A stretch of DNA of 64,000 nt from Litorimonas taeanensis (GCF_003634015.1 NZ_RBII01000001.1:992001-1056000), one strand, 5' to 3'. Counted from the stretch's first letter, positions 26,800 through 36,514 are shown. Notes: generated from the sequence alone by a model not told the origin. A program made the numbers and translations.

Positions 26800-29700
26800 T
26801 TAGGCCGCAATCTCTTTAATTATTTCAACAGATTGATTGGCTTTTATGGCCTTCTGAATTTTGGGGTCAACCCCCCATGCGCCGTGTAATTTCCAGCTTG
26901 CTTCTCGTTTATCATCTAATGGTGCAGTTATCTGTATATATCCTGAATTTTGATAAGGCGCGTTTTTGAGTTGGTCCAATAACTTTTCTAGCGCATCAAG
27001 CGTTTCTATACTCGCATTTCGAAGACGGATATCTAATCCCACAATTTTGGTTTCCGGTGGTTTTGCATTAAAAGGTGTTATCCCTTCAGCAAACAAGCGC
27101 ACCTCGCCATCACCGCCCTCAGCTTTTGCTTTTATTTGAATAAGGTTGCCGGGCGTAAGATAATCACGATTAGGCATGAGTACTTTTTCCGTAAACAAAA
27201 CCTCATACTCCCCCGTAGGGTCTGATAAGGCAACGAAAGCAAATTTCTTTCCGCGTTTTGATAGGCGTTCCTGCTTACGCAAAACCACGCCGGCTAAATT
27301 CATTTTACATTCTTTACCGCTGCGCGCGTATTTTTCATCAATATCTATGGCTTGGGTACATTTATCCAAAGCACCTTTCTTTGCGTGCTCATCCAAAGGA
27401 TGACCGCCAAGATAAAAACCTACAGCTGATAGTTCATTGTTTAATTGCTCTATTGACCCCCAACTTGGCGCATAACACAAATCTGGGTCTTCCATTTTTA
27501 CACTATCACCAAATAGGCTCACCTGAGAGCTAGCACGTTCACGCGCCGCCAATGTGCCGATGTCTTGCAAAATACTCGCAGAAGCCATCACAGTGGCTCG
27601 GTTTGGTTCTAGACAATCAAAGGCGCCAGAGCGCGCGAGGTTTTCAATCGCCCGCTTGTTCACAAGCCGCATATCAACCCGGTGTGCAAAATCATAAAGG
27701 TCTTTGAATGGCCCGCCCTGCTCTCTCACACTCACCACATGGCGCATAGCATCCACGCCAACATTTTTCAGAGCGCCTAAAGCATAAAGCACCTTACCGT
27801 CTGCAACGTCAAAATCAGCCATTGATTGATTGACGCAAGGCGAGACGATTTCAATGCCCATGCGATTGCCTTCTTGATAAAATTGCGCGAGTTTTTCAAC
27901 ATTAGCAATATCGAGCGACATAATCGCAGCGATAAATTCAACAGGATACAGCGCCTTCAAATAGGCTGTCTGAAATGAAATCATCGCATAAGCCGCCGCA
28001 TGGGATTTGTTAAATCCATAGCCCGCAAATTCATTGACCAATTCAAATATTTCACCCGCGAGGCGCCCGTCGACATCGCGTTGAACTGCACCATCAATAA
28101 ATTTTGATTTTTGACGGTCCATTTCCGCCTGATCTTTTTTACCCATGGCACGACGAAGTAAATCAGCATCGCCTAGAGTGAACCCAGACAGAACTTTGGC
28201 GATTTCCATCACCTGCTCTTGGTAAATAATAATCCCGTAAGTCTCTTTTAAAATAGGTTCGAGCTTTGGATGAGGGTAGGTAATCTCTTGCCGGCCAAAT
28301 TTTCGGTCAACATAGTCCGGAATATTTTTCATCGGACCTGGTCGATAAAGCGAAATCAAGGCGGTTAACTCTTCGATCGAGCTTGGAGCCATTTTGCGTA
28401 AAACATCACGCATTCCAGAGCTTTCCAGCTGGAACACTCCAGCTGACAAAGCTTCTGATAATGGCGCATAGGCTTCCTTTGTATTCGTACTAACCTTTGA
28501 AAGGTCAAAAGACTTACCTTGCTTCGCCAAATATTTCATACAACGGTCAATGACCGTAAGTGTTTTTAGCCCAAGAAAATCAAACTTTACGAGCCCTGCT
28601 TTCTCAGCCCATTTCATCGTAAATTGGGTTGCGGGTACATCAGAACGAGGGTCGCGATAGAGCGGGACAAGCTGTTGCAAGGGGCGGTCCCCAATCACGA
28701 CACCAGCCGCATGGGTTGAAGCATTTCGGTATAACCCTTCGAGCTGCAAGGCTGTATCAAGCAAATTACGTACAGCTGGCTCGGCTTTACGCGCCTCTTG
28801 GAGCGCGGGTTCCATATTAATGGCCTGCGCCAAAGTAACTGGGTTGGCCGGGTTTGAGGGTACAAGCTTAGCAAGGCGGTCTACCTGCCCCAAAGGCATT
28901 TGCATGACACGCCCAACATCTCTCACCACAGCGCGGGCTTGGAGCGTTCCAAATGTGATAATTTGCGCAACCTGCCCGTCCCCATATTTTCGGCGGACAT
29001 AATCAATCACTTCACCCCGCCTTTCTTGGCAGAAATCGATATCGAAATCGGGCATGGAGACTCGCTCGGGATTCAAAAATCGCTCAAAAAGAAGCCCATA
29101 TCGAAGTGGATCCAAATCCGTGATGGTAAGTGCCCAAGCCACAACAGAACCCGCACCAGACCCACGGCCGGGCCCGACAGGAATTCCCTGCTCTTTTGCC
29201 CATTGAATAAAATCCGCAACAATCAAAAAATAGCCCGGAAAACCCATATTCGCGATAATACCTAATTCGAAGTCTAACCGTTCGAAATACGCCTCTTCCG
29301 TCGCCGCGTTTTCTACTTCTAATAAACGCTGCCGGAGTCCGTCTTTGGCTTTTTGCGCAAGAATATCTGCTTCAGATAAAGAGCCATCGCCAAAATTAGG
29401 CAAGATGGGCTTGCGCTTCTCAGATCGATACGCACAACGCTGGGCAATAATAAGTGTGTTTTCAATCGCCTCAGGTAAATCTGCGAACAACTCTATCATT
29501 TGCTCTGGTGATTTCAGGTAATGATGTCCCGTCACTTTACGACGATTTTTCTCTAAAACGTAAGAACCTTCAGAAATCGCTAATAGCGCGTCATGCGCCT
29601 TATGCATTTCTGGATCAAGATAATAGGGTTCATTCGTGGCGACCAAAGGCAAACCCTTCTCATAGGCAAAATCAATGAGTACAGGTTCCGCCTTTTCCTC

Positions 29701-30258
29701 GGCCTCAGTATGATGGCGTTGGATTTCAACATAGAGACGATTAGGAAAAAGCGCTCTAAGGTTATCTAACCATTTCTCAGCCTCAGCCTTTCGGTCATCC
29801 ACAATGAAACGATTCAAAACACCATCAGGCCCACCAGTCAATGCAATTACACCTTCGGTACGTCCTGCCAGCGCAGAGGCTTTCACATGTGGTACATCCG
29901 TTGGTTCCACGTCTAAAAAAGCCGAGGAAGAAAGCGCCATGAGATTCTCATAACCTTTCTCAGTTTGGGCCAGCAGAACTAATGTACCATCAGGATCGCG
30001 CCTTATTTGCCCGGGCTGTAACGGGAGGCCAATATCCATTGAGAGCGTTACGCCGATAATAGGCTGTAGGCCAAATCCGGCAAACGTGTCTGAAAATTCC
30101 AAAGCACCGCACATATTGTTAGTATCAGTGAGTGCTACTGCTGGAAAACGCCAGTCCGCACAACGTGCAGCAAGGGGCTTCATTTTAAGCGCGCCCTCTA
30201 ACATTGAGTATGGGGAACGCGTTCGAAGAGGAACGTAATCAAGTCGTCGAACTGACAT
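26800..30258 (-). CDS. dnaE: DNA polymerase III subunit alpha
   Basis: Replicative polymerase. From the ATG at 30258 it has 1152 residues, normal for DnaE1. The PHP domain comes first (YVPLRTRSPYSMLEG; the first metal-binding His of the E. coli domain, HSDYS, is Arg here). The polymerase palm follows, with GRGSGAGSVVAW and the catalytic Asp pair of PDFDIDFCQERR near residue 400. Then come the helix-hairpin-helix and the OB fold near 1000. The frame is open to 30453, but AAGGAGAG lies right before 30258 and the conserved N terminus begins there. The 31-codon SOS-linked gene lies 35 bp upstream on the same strand, so dnaE may also be read from that promoter. Confidence 0.97.
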   Translation of the reverse strand: MSVRRLDYVPLRTRSPYSMLEGALKMKPLAARCADWRFPAVALTDTNNMCGALEFSDTFAGFGLQPIIGVTLSMDIGLPLQPGQIRRDPDGTLVLLAQTEKGYENLMALSSSAFLDVEPTDVPHVKASALAGRTEGVIALTGGPDGVLNRFIVDDRKAEAEKWLDNLRALFPNRLYVEIQRHHTEAEEKAEPVLIDFAYEKGLPLVATNEPYYLDPEMHKAHDALLAISEGSYVLEKNRRKVTGHHYLKSPEQMIELFADLPEAIENTLIIAQRCAYRSEKRKPILPNFGDGSLSEADILAQKAKDGLRQRLLEVENAATEEAYFERLDFELGIIANMGFPGYFLIVADFIQWAKEQGIPVGPGRGSGAGSVVAWALTITDLDPLRYGLLFERFLNPERVSMPDFDIDFCQERRGEVIDYVRRKYGDGQVAQIITFGTLQARAVVRDVGRVMQMPLGQVDRLAKLVPSNPANPVTLAQAINMEPALQEARKAEPAVRNLLDTALQLEGLYRNASTHAAGVVIGDRPLQQLVPLYRDPRSDVPATQFTMKWAEKAGLVKFDFLGLKTLTVIDRCMKYLAKQGKSFDLSKVSTNTKEAYAPLSEALSAGVFQLESSGMRDVLRKMAPSSIEELTALISLYRPGPMKNIPDYVDRKFGRQEITYPHPKLEPILKETYGIIIYQEQVMEIAKVLSGFTLGDADLLRRAMGKKDQAEMDRQKSKFIDGAVQRDVDGRLAGEIFELVNEFAGYGFNKSHAAAYAMISFQTAYLKALYPVEFIAAIMSLDIANVEKLAQFYQEGNRMGIEIVSPCVNQSMADFDVADGKVLYALGALKNVGVDAMRHVVSVREQGGPFKDLYDFAHRVDMRLVNKRAIENLARSGAFDCLEPNRATVMASASILQDIGTLAARERASSQVSLFGDSVKMEDPDLCYAPSWGSIEQLNNELSAVGFYLGGHPLDEHAKKGALDKCTQAIDIDEKYARSGKECKMNLAGVVLRKQERLSKRGKKFAFVALSDPTGEYEVLFTEKVLMPNRDYLTPGNLIQIKAKAEGGDGEVRLFAEGITPFNAKPPETKIVGLDIRLRNASIETLDALEKLLDQLKNAPYQNSGYIQITAPLDDKREASWKLHGAWGVDPKIQKAIKANQSVEIIKEIAA

Positions 30259-30293
30259 AGCCTCTCCTTTTGGCTGAATATTTAGACCAAAAC

Positions 30294-30389
30294 TTAGCCG
30301 CCTAGTACCATCATCCACAGCGTCATCACGCCAACGAACCCTGCCAGAACTGCGCCAGAAAGCACATCCATTACGAGCTGTTTTGCCAT
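30294..30389 (-). CDS. SidA-like SOS-induced single-span membrane microprotein
   Basis: A 31-codon frame, ATG at 30387-30389 and TAA at 30294-30296. It begins MAKQLVMDVL, and residues 9-29 are nearly all hydrophobic (Leu, Val, Ala, Gly, Met, Phe, Trp), enough for one membrane helix; the C terminus is Gly-Gly. GGGG lies about six bases upstream of the ATG. The promoter 5' of it carries a perfect LexA box. Caulobacter SidA is a 29-residue inner-membrane protein, made in the SOS response, that blocks division by binding FtsW/FtsN; I recall its gene lying beside dnaE. Size, topology, control and place agree, but I could not compare sequences. Alternative: an unrelated small toxin-like or spurious frame. 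Confidence 0.7.
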   Translation of the reverse strand: MAKQLVMDVLSGAVLAGFVGVMTLWMMVLGG

Positions 30390-30414
30390 GTTTATCCCCA
30401 ATAAAACGGTTGAT

Positions 30415-30453
30415 GTTCTTATTTTGTTCTAATTCATTTCGCGGAAAAGTCAA
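30415..30453 (-). promoter_or_regulatory. SOS promoter: LexA box over the -10 element
   Basis: On the minus strand -35 TTGACT (30448-30453), 16-base spacer, -10 TAGAAC (30426-30431). The LexA box is GTTC-N7-GTTC on the + strand (GTTC at 30415-30418 and 30426-30429), i.e. GAAC-N7-GAAC toward the microgene. It overlaps the -10 element, so bound LexA would block RNA polymerase. The box ends 26 bp before the microgene ATG. Confidence 0.8.
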
Positions 30454-30629
30454 ACCCTTTCTGGGAATGAAGCCATATCAATGTGGATAAGTCGCTGAAT
30501 CCCATTTGCCCTATCGCAATATGATATCCGGCATGGCAGCTTCTTGGCTCAGCAGAAGTCGCAGCTAGTCACCTATATTTTAAGATATCAAATAAGCTAA
30601 TTAGAAACCAAAAGCTTTTCTGCCGTTTG
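30454..30629. other. Non-coding stretch between lolD and the SOS promoter
   Basis: No convincing gene. It contains TGTGGATAA at 30482-30490, a perfect match to the DnaA box on the minus strand, but one such match is expected by chance in about every 100 kb or so. A 5-bp inverted repeat (CTTCT/AGAAG, about 30540-30565) lacks a T run. No terminator for lolD could be recognised. Confidence 0.4.
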
Positions 30630-31334
30630 TTAAACGCGAGGGGGTACCTTTAACGGCACAACGAGACCGTCACGCACTGTGAAAACTCGGTCCATATATT
30701 GTGTTAGATCCATATTATGGGTCGCCACTAACGCCGAAACTCCCTCCATACGAGTTAGGTCAAACAGACTTTTGAAGACTGAGGAAGACGTCGCGGGGTC
30801 AAGGTTTCCAGTCGGTTCATCCGCCAACAAAATTTGAGGTTTATTGGCGAGTGCCCGTGCTATTGCAACCCTTTGCTGCTCGCCGCCTGACATCTCTGAA
30901 GGCTTATGGTGCATACGTGGCTCCAGCCCCATAACAGTCAATAGGCGCTGCGCTTCGATAAGGGATTGTTTTTCGGATTTCCCAGATATCATTTGCGGGA
31001 TGACGACATTTTCTTCTGCCGTAAACTCTTTTTGCAAATGGTGAAATTGATAGACAACACCAATCGTTTCTCGTCGTATTGCCGTACGCTTGTCGTCTGA
31101 TAGTTTCAAACATTCTCGGCCATTTATGTAGACCTCCCCCGCATTGGGCTTTTCTAACAACCCTGCTGCGTGAAGCAGCGTTGACTTACCCGACCCCGAC
31201 GGGCCGATAAGCCCTACCATTTCGCCTGGGAAAATATCAATATCCGCGCCCGCTAATACGGTCAAAGTCTTGGGCCCAGATTGATAAGAACGGTGAAGGT
31301 TTCGTACAGATAGAATAGGTCTTACGCTTTGCAT
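30630..31334 (-). CDS. lolD: Lipoprotein-releasing ABC transporter ATPase LolD
   Basis: ATPase that powers extraction of lipoproteins from the inner membrane. 234 residues: Walker A GPSGSGKS at 44-51, Q loop VYQFHHLQKEFTAEENV (a LolD-typical stretch), signature MSGGEQQRVAIARAL and Walker B ILLADEPTGNLD. It lies 9 bp after the permease gene, its partner. Confidence 0.95.
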   Translation of the reverse strand: MQSVRPILSVRNLHRSYQSGPKTLTVLAGADIDIFPGEMVGLIGPSGSGKSTLLHAAGLLEKPNAGEVYINGRECLKLSDDKRTAIRRETIGVVYQFHHLQKEFTAEENVVIPQMISGKSEKQSLIEAQRLLTVMGLEPRMHHKPSEMSGGEQQRVAIARALANKPQILLADEPTGNLDPATSSSVFKSLFDLTRMEGVSALVATHNMDLTQYMDRVFTVRDGLVVPLKVPPRV

Positions 31335-31343
31335 AACTCGCCT

Positions 31344-32651
31344 CTACTCATACCTAAGTGCATCGACAGGATCGACTTTAGAGGCATTCATCGCTGGGAG
31401 GAATGTGGCTGCCGCTGAGATCAGGAAACCCCAAAAAGCAACACCGAACACTTCGCTCCAGACAATCTTAGCTGGAATACCATTTGAAAGCTGATAGACC
31501 TCCGCAGGGAAAAGTTCACAGTTACACACGAACTCTATAGTAGTTTGAACTGCGCCAATATTTAAACAAAACAAAACACCAAAAATTAAACCTGCGAGCG
31601 TCCCTAAGATACCAATCATTGCCCCAGACATGAGGAATATGCGCAAAACGGCACCACGCGTCGCGCCTATTGTTCGTAAAATCGCAATATCTTTTGATTT
31701 ATTTTTCACGAGCATAATCATAGACGCAAGCACAGGGAAAGCCGCGATTATTACCACAATCATAAAGATAAAACGCATGGCAATTTGCTCTGTCCTAAGG
31801 GCCGTCGCTGTCGCTGCGTTTCGCGGACGGTCTTTCCATGTGTTTATGAAGACAGGTTCCCCAGCGGCATTTCCTACAGGTTGACGCAACTTATCAATCA
31901 AATCGACATTATCGAGACGCAACTGAATTTCGCCTGTAACTTTCCCATCATTGAATAAAAGCCCCGCCTGATCCAAATCCATATAAATATATGTCGAATC
32001 TGGGATTAATAAGCCGACCTCAAAAATCGCACCAACGGTATAGTTTTTTCGAATGGGCTGCGGCGGGCCAAAGGCTGTCGTGCGTGTTCGCGGGGAATAA
32101 ATTGTGACTTTATCGCCTTGAGACAAACCCAATGACATCGCCAAACGACGGCCCATAGCAATATTGTGGTCAGACCCTGCCCCTACTCCAAAATTATCAA
32201 GACTGCCCTCTATAATGGATTGCGAAATCATCTCGAAACTACGAAGGTTTTCTGGACGAATACCTATGACCTGACCAAAACCAAATTGGTTGTTTGCGGA
32301 TAAGCCGGTTTGATTCTCTGAAAATTGAAAGGCCTCATCAACGCCGGGCACGGCGGCCAAACGGTTTTCCATCGCCATCATACTCTCGGCTGTCGGCTGC
32401 GGAGCAGAACTCGCCACATACATATGGCCTTCACTGCCAATTGTGAGCCGGATCATATCATCGCGAAATCCATTCATAATCGACATTATTATAATCATCG
32501 CCGCAATCGCGAGCATGATACAGATGAATGAAATAGCGGCGATAAGGCCTACACCGCCTTGTGTTTTCTTTGCGCGTAGATAACGCATAGCGATACGGCG
32601 TTCTATAGCGCCAAACGCTCGATTTTGTTTAATGTTTAACGCCTCATTCAT
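31344..32651 (-). CDS. lolC: Lipoprotein-releasing ABC transporter permease (LolC/LolE family)
   Basis: Membrane partner of LolD. 435 residues with the MacB/FtsX layout: N-terminal RYLRAKKTQGGVGLIAAISFICIMLAIAAMIIIMSIMNGFRDDM, one membrane span, a large periplasmic domain (about 65-290), three C-terminal spans and the closing DPVDALRYE. Alphaproteobacteria usually have one such permease (LolF type) acting as a homodimer. The lolC symbol follows common annotation; a LolF assignment is equally fitting. Confidence 0.93.
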   Translation of the reverse strand: MNEALNIKQNRAFGAIERRIAMRYLRAKKTQGGVGLIAAISFICIMLAIAAMIIIMSIMNGFRDDMIRLTIGSEGHMYVASSAPQPTAESMMAMENRLAAVPGVDEAFQFSENQTGLSANNQFGFGQVIGIRPENLRSFEMISQSIIEGSLDNFGVGAGSDHNIAMGRRLAMSLGLSQGDKVTIYSPRTRTTAFGPPQPIRKNYTVGAIFEVGLLIPDSTYIYMDLDQAGLLFNDGKVTGEIQLRLDNVDLIDKLRQPVGNAAGEPVFINTWKDRPRNAATATALRTEQIAMRFIFMIVVIIAAFPVLASMIMLVKNKSKDIAILRTIGATRGAVLRIFLMSGAMIGILGTLAGLIFGVLFCLNIGAVQTTIEFVCNCELFPAEVYQLSNGIPAKIVWSEVFGVAFWGFLISAAATFLPAMNASKVDPVDALRYE

Positions 32652-32656
32652 AGGCG

Positions 32657-33985
32657 CTAAACCTCAGCAAATTCTGTTTGTAAGAAAACAATGGCAGCAT
32701 TTGGAGACAACTCTTTCTTCATGCCTGTCGCTCTGATTTTGACTTCAACCACACCATTCTTCAATCCACGAGGTCCAACTGTGACTTGGTAAGGCAGACC
32801 GATAAGATCCATCCGTCCAAACTTCACACCCCCGCGATCTTTAGTGTCATCATAAAGCGGGTCGCACCCAGCTGCCTCTAATGCACTGTACAGAGATTCA
32901 CAGGCAGCATCGGCTTCTTCATCTCCAGATTTTAAATTGATGATACCCACACCGAATGGCGCGACAGATTTCGGCCAAATACAACCATTTTCATCATGGC
33001 TGGCTTCAATAATAGCTCCGACTAAGCGAGACACACCAATGCCATAAGAGCCCCCTTGGACAACATGTTCCTTACCATCAGGCCCCATGACTTTTGCTCC
33101 CATAGGAGCCGTGTACTTATCTCCAAAATAGAAAATATGGCCAACCTCAATACCGCGGGCTGTCATTTGCTTATCCGCAGGAATAGCCTTGAACTCTTCC
33201 TCATCATGCGTTTCATCCGTAGCAGCGTAAAGGGCTCGGCGTTTATCAACATGTTCTGACAGGTCGCCTGAAAAATCGACTTCTCCAGGAGGCGCCATTT
33301 CCAGTAGGTCTTTGTGGCAGAACACTTCGCTCTCACCCGTTTCAGCAAGAATAACGAATTCATGCGTCAAGTCACCACCAATGGGGCCCGGATCGGCTTT
33401 CACTGGAATAGCCTTAATACCTAAGCGCGCGAAAGTGTTCAAATAAGCTACGAACATTTTATAATAGGAAAGACGCGCACTCGCCTCATCAATATCGAAG
33501 CTATAAGTGTCCTTCATTAAAAACTCACGGCCCCGCATGACGCCGAAACGTGGGCGGCGTTCGTCGCGGAACTTCCATTGAATATGATAAAGAAGTTTAG
33601 GTAAGTCTTTGTATGACCGTACATAGCTGCGGAAGATATCCGTAATCATATCTTCGTTCGTTGGGCCAAATAGCATTTCACGATCATGCCGATCCATAAT
33701 TCGGAGCATTTCGGGGCCATAGGCATCATAACGCCCAGTCTCTTTCCAAAGATCAGCGCTTTGTATGGTTGGCATCAACATTTCAACCGCGCCGGCTCTA
33801 TTCTGCTCTTCACGAACTATAGTCTCTATTTTACGGAGAACTTTTAGGCCAAGCGGCAGCCAAGAATAAATACCCGCACTATTTTGCTTAATCATCCCTG
33901 CTCGCAACATCAGTTGATGTGACGCGATTGTGGCGTCAGCAGGTGTCTCCTTCAAAACGGGAAGAAAATATTGAGAAAGGCGCAT
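32657..33985 (-). CDS. proS: Prolyl-tRNA synthetase (short alphaproteobacterial form)
   Basis: Class II synthetase charging tRNA-Pro. Motif 1 region [15 protein letters not shown]; motif 2 [26 protein letters not shown]; motif 3 [23 protein letters not shown]. At 442 residues it lacks the editing insertion found between motifs 2 and 3 in E. coli ProS, the usual state in Alphaproteobacteria, which rely on separate trans-editing proteins. It sits 5 bp before the lolC-type gene. Confidence 0.96.
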   Translation of the reverse strand: MRLSQYFLPVLKETPADATIASHQLMLRAGMIKQNSAGIYSWLPLGLKVLRKIETIVREEQNRAGAVEMLMPTIQSADLWKETGRYDAYGPEMLRIMDRHDREMLFGPTNEDMITDIFRSYVRSYKDLPKLLYHIQWKFRDERRPRFGVMRGREFLMKDTYSFDIDEASARLSYYKMFVAYLNTFARLGIKAIPVKADPGPIGGDLTHEFVILAETGESEVFCHKDLLEMAPPGEVDFSGDLSEHVDKRRALYAATDETHDEEEFKAIPADKQMTARGIEVGHIFYFGDKYTAPMGAKVMGPDGKEHVVQGGSYGIGVSRLVGAIIEASHDENGCIWPKSVAPFGVGIINLKSGDEEADAACESLYSALEAAGCDPLYDDTKDRGGVKFGRMDLIGLPYQVTVGPRGLKNGVVEVKIRATGMKKELSPNAAIVFLQTEFAEV

Positions 33986-34079
33986 GAATAAATCCGATAA
34001 AAGTCAATCTCTCGCTTACCCTGAACTGTCGGGCGCAACAAGACTTAGCCGTATTAAGTGACAAAAATAATAGGAAAGA

Positions 34080-34346
34080 TTAGCGGCGCCGGAACCAGTC
34101 CCCAAACATATCCCAGCTTACTAAATCCGACCAAATCAATCCGCAAACGAGAACCCATATAACAGCCGCAATCTTTGTCGTTAATATGAATTTATCTTTT
34201 ATATTACTGTCGACGGGCGCGCCGGGTTCAGTGCCTTTTACAACGTCATTACTCTCGGCTTGCCCTTTAATATTGCGAGGCAGAACCGTGAAAAGAACCG
34301 TCCACCAAATTATCAAAAAAACAACAAATAGAGAAAACGGATTCAT
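34080..34346 (-). CDS. DUF1467-family small membrane protein
   Basis: 88 residues with two predicted membrane helices (about 4-24 and 55-78), separated by a polar loop with the family-typical VKGTEPGAPVDSNIKDKF. Function is unknown; the family is mostly alphaproteobacterial and is often found downstream of the epimerase gene, as here. Its start overlaps the preceding stop by one base. A 94-bp gene-free gap follows before proS. Confidence 0.85.
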   Translation of the reverse strand: MNPFSLFVVFLIIWWTVLFTVLPRNIKGQAESNDVVKGTEPGAPVDSNIKDKFILTTKIAAVIWVLVCGLIWSDLVSWDMFGDWFRRR

Positions 34347-34780
34347 TAGCAGGCCTTATCGCTGTCCTGATGTGTCTTGTGACTTTCCATTAACTCTATC
34401 AAAACACCTCCCGCATCTCCTGGATGTAAGAAAACAACAAGTGTACCATGCGCTCCAATACGCGGCTCTCCTAAAACCCGCATACCACGTGTCTCCATCA
34501 AAGCTTTTGCTGCGTTGATATCTTCAACTTCAAAGCAAATGTGATGCTGACCACCTTTCGGGTTTTTCTCCAAAAACCGAATAATTGGTGATGTCTCCCC
34601 ATAGGGCTCAATCAGCTCTACCTGTCCACTTGGCAAATTGACGAAAGCATATTTCACACCTTGCGGCGCTAACACCTTTGGCTCAGTGCAATCCTTTGCC
34701 CCCAGAACATCCCGATAAAACGCAAGAGCCTGGTTAATATCCGGTACTGCAATACCAACATGGTTTAATGAGCCAATCAT
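34346..34780 (-). CDS. mce: Methylmalonyl-CoA epimerase
   Basis: Interconverts (R)- and (S)-methylmalonyl-CoA in propionate and branched-chain degradation. Vicinal-oxygen-chelate fold of 144 residues. Metal ligands are visible in LNHVGIAVPDI (His near 6), GGQHHICFEVEDI and the C-terminal VLIELMES (Glu). It overlaps the RNase J stop by 4 bp. The mutase genes are not in this window. Confidence 0.9.
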   Translation of the reverse strand: MIGSLNHVGIAVPDINQALAFYRDVLGAKDCTEPKVLAPQGVKYAFVNLPSGQVELIEPYGETSPIIRFLEKNPKGGQHHICFEVEDINAAKALMETRGMRVLGEPRIGAHGTLVVFLHPGDAGGVLIELMESHKTHQDSDKAC

Positions 34781-36474
34781 GCTTTCACCTTATGAACAAT
34801 CACTTCAACAATAGCGCGTTTATCCGTCATTTCACGTACCCGACGTTTAATTCTCGCGGCTAGCCTATCTTCTATCAAGTCTTCTTCTTTCCGCGCCTTA
34901 ATCGAAAGCGTGTCATAGGCTTCAAGGGCCGTATCTTCGACAACATCCAAAAGAATATCCAGTATTTCGCCCTCTTTTCCTTCGGGAAAGCCACTAATTC
35001 GTGGTTCTGGGCCACTAATAATTTTGCCTTTTTGATCCACAACTAGACTGACTGAAATATGCCCTGCATAAGCCATTTTCTTACGAAGTCGCAAACCTTG
35101 ATCAAGAGATGAGACAATTGCATGGCCGTCTTGGTGAAGGCGGCCCGACGGCGTAATATCTACGACCTCTGGCCCCTTAGGCGCTATCCTAATCAATTCA
35201 CCATTTCGGGGAGCATAAGCTTTCTGAATGCCTAGCGACTTTGCTAGCCGAGCATGTTCTAATAAATGCCGTCTTTCTCCATGCACAGGAATAGCGATTT
35301 CAGGTTTCACCCACTCATACATACGCGATAACTCGTCCCGGCAGGGGTGCCCTGAAACATGAATCGGTCGGTCTTTTTCAGTCACTATGTGCACACCATC
35401 ATCAGCAAGCGCATTTTGTAGAGCGAATATATTTTTATCATTCCCCGGAATAATTTTAGAGGAGAAGATAACAGCATCACCCTCATGAAATTTAACATTT
35501 TTATGCTGGCCTGAAGCAATCCGGGATAAAGCGGCTCTCGGCTCACCTTGGCTGCCAGTACACAAATAAAGCACATGGGCCGAAGGCATGGCTCTCGCCT
35601 CTTCTTCGCTGATTAGTTCGCCTGTCTTTTCAAGTAATCCTATAGATTTGGCGGCGCCGACCATTCGCCGCATAGAGCGGCCAACAAGGCACACAGAACG
35701 GTCATTATCTTTCGCAGCCAGCATTACAGATTCAAGTCGAGCGACATTAGATGCAAAAGCCGCAACGGCTACACCACGGCCGTCAAATTCAGCGATGACT
35801 TTTGTAATTTCCTCACGCACGCCCTCTTCAGAGCCCGCCTCACCGGGTGAAAAAACATTGGTAGAATCGCAAATCATAGCTGTAACGCCGTCTTTACCTA
35901 ACGCGCGAAGTGCAGCCTCATCAACGGGTTCACCAATTTGTGGCGCGGGATCAATTTTCCAATCACCAGTATGTAAGACGGTGCCTAATGGCGTTTTGAT
36001 CGCAAGCGCATTAGGTTCAGGAATAGAATGCGTCAGCGTTATCAAATCAAAGTCAAAGGGGCCCAAGCTAAACGACCCTTTAAGCGGTACGTCTCGTAGC
36101 TCAACGCTATCCAAAAGTCCGAACTCACTCAGACGGTCTTTGACCAAATACATCGTGAAAGGCGTCGCGTAGACTGGACAGCGCAGGCGGGGCCAGAGAC
36201 GCGCTAAGGCCCCCATATGGTCTTCATGTGCATGCGTCAGTACTATCCCAAGAATATTTCCGCGTTGTTCCTCTAGAAAAGAAATATCTGGCATGATTAT
36301 TTCAACGCCTGGCGTGTCGGGCCCGCCAAAAGTAACGCCAATATCAACAATCACCCATTGTCGGTTATTTGCGGGACCAAAACCGAAAACATTCAAATTC
36401 ATGCCAATTTCGCCGCTTCCTCCCAAAGGTAGAAAGACAAATTCGTCATCAAATGTTTTTTTGGATTGCGTCAT
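34777..36474 (-). CDS. rnj: Ribonuclease J
   Basis: Metallo-beta-lactamase-fold RNase with endonuclease and 5'-3' exonuclease activity, used in rRNA and mRNA maturation. 565 residues: GGSGEIGMN near the N terminus, zinc motif HAHEDH at 81-86, LTHSIPEPNAL, LHTGDWKIDP, STNVFSPGEAGSE, the beta-CASP segment CTGSQGEPRAALSRIASG and HVSGHPCRDEL. The C-terminal domain is shorter than in Firmicutes. Confidence 0.95.
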   Translation of the reverse strand: MTQSKKTFDDEFVFLPLGGSGEIGMNLNVFGFGPANNRQWVIVDIGVTFGGPDTPGVEIIMPDISFLEEQRGNILGIVLTHAHEDHMGALARLWPRLRCPVYATPFTMYLVKDRLSEFGLLDSVELRDVPLKGSFSLGPFDFDLITLTHSIPEPNALAIKTPLGTVLHTGDWKIDPAPQIGEPVDEAALRALGKDGVTAMICDSTNVFSPGEAGSEEGVREEITKVIAEFDGRGVAVAAFASNVARLESVMLAAKDNDRSVCLVGRSMRRMVGAAKSIGLLEKTGELISEEEARAMPSAHVLYLCTGSQGEPRAALSRIASGQHKNVKFHEGDAVIFSSKIIPGNDKNIFALQNALADDGVHIVTEKDRPIHVSGHPCRDELSRMYEWVKPEIAIPVHGERRHLLEHARLAKSLGIQKAYAPRNGELIRIAPKGPEVVDITPSGRLHQDGHAIVSSLDQGLRLRKKMAYAGHISVSLVVDQKGKIISGPEPRISGFPEGKEGEILDILLDVVEDTALEAYDTLSIKARKEEDLIEDRLAARIKRRVREMTDKRAIVEVIVHKVKA

Positions 36475-36514
36475 ATATTTTCTTTTGCACTGACCTAAAT
36501 AGAGTGAAGGCTAA

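Noticed and set aside
30259-30453. 65-codon upstream extension of dnaE
   Set aside because: AAGGAGAG lies just before the ATG at 30258, conserved DnaE sequence begins there, and the extension covers the SOS promoter and microgene in another frame.
35588-36172. 194-codon open frame antisense to rnj
   Set aside because: Low-complexity shadow of the RNase J gene, with no recognisable protein pattern.
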